The notes under the pieces are model-generated. The model was not told the origin of the DNA and ran no database searches. It saw only the letters and a list, made by a program, of their open reading frames with translations. From Deltaproteobacteria bacterium (GTDB taxonomy: Bacteria; Myxococcota; JACRCW01), in the NCBI GenBank assembly GCA_016218805.1, contig JACRCW010000026.1, positions 1-64,000 on the forward strand: a DNA stretch of 64,000 nucleotides, in the 5' to 3' direction. Below, in pieces: positions 62,403 through 64,000 of the stretch (the stretch's first letter is position 1; every line of letters begins with the position of its first letter). The position numbers were made by a program, and so were the translations under genes.

Positions 62403-63776
62403 CTACTCTCGGTCGAATTGGATCCCCAGCTTGCCGAGCTTTTCGTACAGCGTGGTGCGGTGGATGCCGGCCAGTTGCGCCGCCTTCTGCACGCTGCCGC
62501 CGGTCTGCCCCAGCAGCCGCGTGAAGTAGCTGCGCTCAAACTCGTCGCGCACGTGGCGGTAATTCCCAGACGCCACCTCCAGCGCGGGACCCGCCACCGC
62601 GTGCTCGCCCAGCTCGGACGGCAGGTCCTCCGGCCGGATCATGGGCGTGGCGCACACCAGGCTGGCGCGTTCCACCACGTGCTCCAGCTCGCGCACGTTG
62701 CCGGGCCAGCGGTACTCCATCAGGCACCGCATGGCTTCCGGTCCCACCTGCGGCGGCTCCCGCCCCAGGCGTTTCTGCAACTGCGCCAGGAAGTGCTGCA
62801 CCAGCAGCGGCACGTCCTGCGGCCGGTCCCGCAGCGGCGGCAGCACCACGCGCACCGCGTTGATCCGGTAGTAAAGGTCCTGCCGGAACTTCCCCTCGCG
62901 CACCAGCTTCTCCAGGTCCTGATTGGTGGCGCACACCAGCCGCACGTCGGTATGCGCCAGCCGGCGGCTGCCCACCGCGTAGTACTCACCGTTCTGCAGC
63001 ACGCGCAGCAGCTTGGGTTGCAGCGCCAGGGACAGGTCACCAATCTCGTCAAGAAAGAACGTGCCGCCGTTGGCCTCCGCGCAGAAACCGTCACGCGAGC
63101 TGACCGCGCCGGAGAATGCGCCCTTTTCGTGACCAAACAGCTCGCTTTCCATCAGGTGCTCCGGGATGGCGGAGCAGTTGAGTGACACAAACGTCTTCTG
63201 CGCGCGGTTGCTGAGGTGGTGGATGTACTTGGCGAACAGGTCCTTGCCCGTGCCGGACTCCCCCTGGATGAGGATGGAGATGTCCGTGGTCGCCACGCGC
63301 GCGATGAGGTCCATCACCTGGGTCATGGCGCGTGAGCGGCAGATGATGTTGTCACGCGAGAACTTGTCGGCGACCTCCTGGCGCAGGCGGCGGTTCTCGG
63401 CGACGAGCTCGCGGTGCGCCACGGCGCGCTCGATGACCAGTTCCAGCTCGGACATCTCAAACGGCTTGCGCACGTAATCAAACGCACCGTTTTTCATGGC
63501 CTGCACGGCGGTCTCAATGGTGGCAAACGCGGTGACAATGATGACGGGCGCGTCCGGGTCAATGCGGCGGAACCGCTCCATGCCCTGCAGGCCGTCCACC
63601 TTGGGCATGGCCAGGTCCGTGACCACCACGTCCGGGCGGAAGGCGCGCATGGTTTCCTCGGCCTCCTCCACGGCGGCCGCGGTCCGCACCTCATAGCGCG
63701 CCGGGTCCAGCCAGCGCGCCAGCATCTCGCGGGCGCTCTTCTCGTCATCCACGACGAGGATCCTGGCCGTCTTCAT
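62403..63776 (-). CDS. NtrC-family sigma-54-dependent response regulator (second)
   Basis: The 457-residue product has a receiver domain (Asp54 in [12 protein letters not shown]), an AAA+ domain with GESGTGKD and a sigma-54 contact loop that reads GAFSGA instead of GAFTGA, and a Fis-type C-terminus ([20 protein letters not shown]). Thr to Ser at this site is a natural variant in some active family members. It overlaps the kinase gene by 4 nt (ATGA), so it is the partner of the histidine kinase cut by the right edge. Its targets are not evident in the window. Confidence 0.95.
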   Translation of the reverse strand: MKTARILVVDDEKSAREMLARWLDPARYEVRTAAAVEEAEETMRAFRPDVVVTDLAMPKVDGLQGMERFRRIDPDAPVIIVTAFATIETAVQAMKNGAFDYVRKPFEMSELELVIERAVAHRELVAENRRLRQEVADKFSRDNIICRSRAMTQVMDLIARVATTDISILIQGESGTGKDLFAKYIHHLSNRAQKTFVSLNCSAIPEHLMESELFGHEKGAFSGAVSSRDGFCAEANGGTFFLDEIGDLSLALQPKLLRVLQNGEYYAVGSRRLAHTDVRLVCATNQDLEKLVREGKFRQDLYYRINAVRVVLPPLRDRPQDVPLLVQHFLAQLQKRLGREPPQVGPEAMRCLMEYRWPGNVRELEHVVERASLVCATPMIRPEDLPSELGEHAVAGPALEVASGNYRHVRDEFERSYFTRLLGQTGGSVQKAAQLAGIHRTTLYEKLGKLGIQFDRE

Positions 63777-64000
63777 GTTGCCTCCGGTTCCCTGCCGTTG
63801 ACCGGCAGCATGATGCTGAAGGTGGCGCCGTGCCCGGGTGCGGACTGCACGCGGATGCGCCCGCGGTGCCGCTCCACCACCTGGTGCGCAATGGACAGGC
63901 CCAGGCCCGTGCCCGTGGCCACCTTGGTGGTGAAAAACGGGTCAAAGATCTTCTCCAGGTGCGCGGCGTCAATCCCGCTGCCGTTGTCCTGGAACTCCAG
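63773..64000 (-). CDS. sensor histidine kinase, N-terminus cut by window edge
   Basis: Only the last 75 residues are visible. They are the C-terminal half of an HATPase domain, with the N and G boxes (FQDNGSGIDAAHLEKIFDPF and TGTGLGLSIAHQVVERHRG) and the end GATFSIMLPVNG. It ends overlapping the regulator gene by 4 nt, so it is its cognate kinase. The sensor part is beyond the edge. Confidence 0.9.
   Translation of the reverse strand: MEFQDNGSGIDAAHLEKIFDPFFTTKVATGTGLGLSIAHQVVERHRGRIRVQSAPGHGATFSIMLPVNGREPEAT

Overview
The window is about 70 percent GC, densely coded, with almost every third codon position G or C. It is rich in secreted lipoproteins with Ser/Gly linkers, PEGA and VWA proteins, NtrC-type sigma-54 regulators, and two proteins built as zinc ribbon + GYF + single membrane helix. 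One of these ends in the TonB-like domain of the myxobacterial gliding protein GltJ/AgmX. Together this points to a myxobacterium or a close relative (Myxococcota, formerly Deltaproteobacteria). There are no rRNA genes, recognisable tRNAs, CRISPR arrays or IS elements.

Layout. 0-7 kb (minus): F1Fo ATP synthase genes b', b, delta, alpha, gamma, beta, epsilon, with two small uncharacterised genes between gamma/beta and beta/epsilon; the a and c subunit genes are absent. 7-16 kb: envelope genes (DsbD-alpha-like lipoprotein, PEGA protein, FadL-like porin, VWA lipoprotein), ssb and xerC, then 1 kb of non-coding DNA with two 21-bp palindromes and six exact 22-bp iterons leading into a promoter. 16-24 kb: a free-standing sigma-region-4-like protein, a large TPR protein, ahcY, a KOW protein and a PilZ protein. 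23-28 kb (minus): dprA-topA-trmFO. 28-32 kb: a SNF2 helicase and SWIM protein pair.

32-43.6 kb is the most interesting part. An NtrC-type regulator and a membrane histidine kinase with a His-rich sensor region sit between three predicted sigma-54 promoters. One drives a 34-residue Cys-rich peptide. The other two are divergent: one drives a PEGA protein/lipoprotein pair and the other a seven-gene respiratory operon (cupredoxin, single-heme outer-membrane barrel, His-rich lipoprotein, Rieske protein, split b6/IV-type cytochrome b, octaheme cytochrome c). A 31-bp element, 22 of 31 positions identical between the two loci, lies about 96-111 bp upstream of each predicted start, where an enhancer-binding protein would bind. 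I read this as one unannotated regulon: two-component system, Cys-rich peptide and a copper/heme bc-type electron-transfer chain.

43.6-64 kb: hypothetical genes, a secreted beta-propeller protein, a GltJ/AgmX-like protein, a HEAT-like protein beside a DciA homologue, several lipoproteins, pgi, a repeat-rich intergenic region, a TlpA-like thioredoxin and a second sigma-54 two-component pair cut by the right edge. Starts were chosen from ribosome binding sites, signal peptides and overlaps. Promoters, binding sites and regulation are inferences from sequence pattern only.
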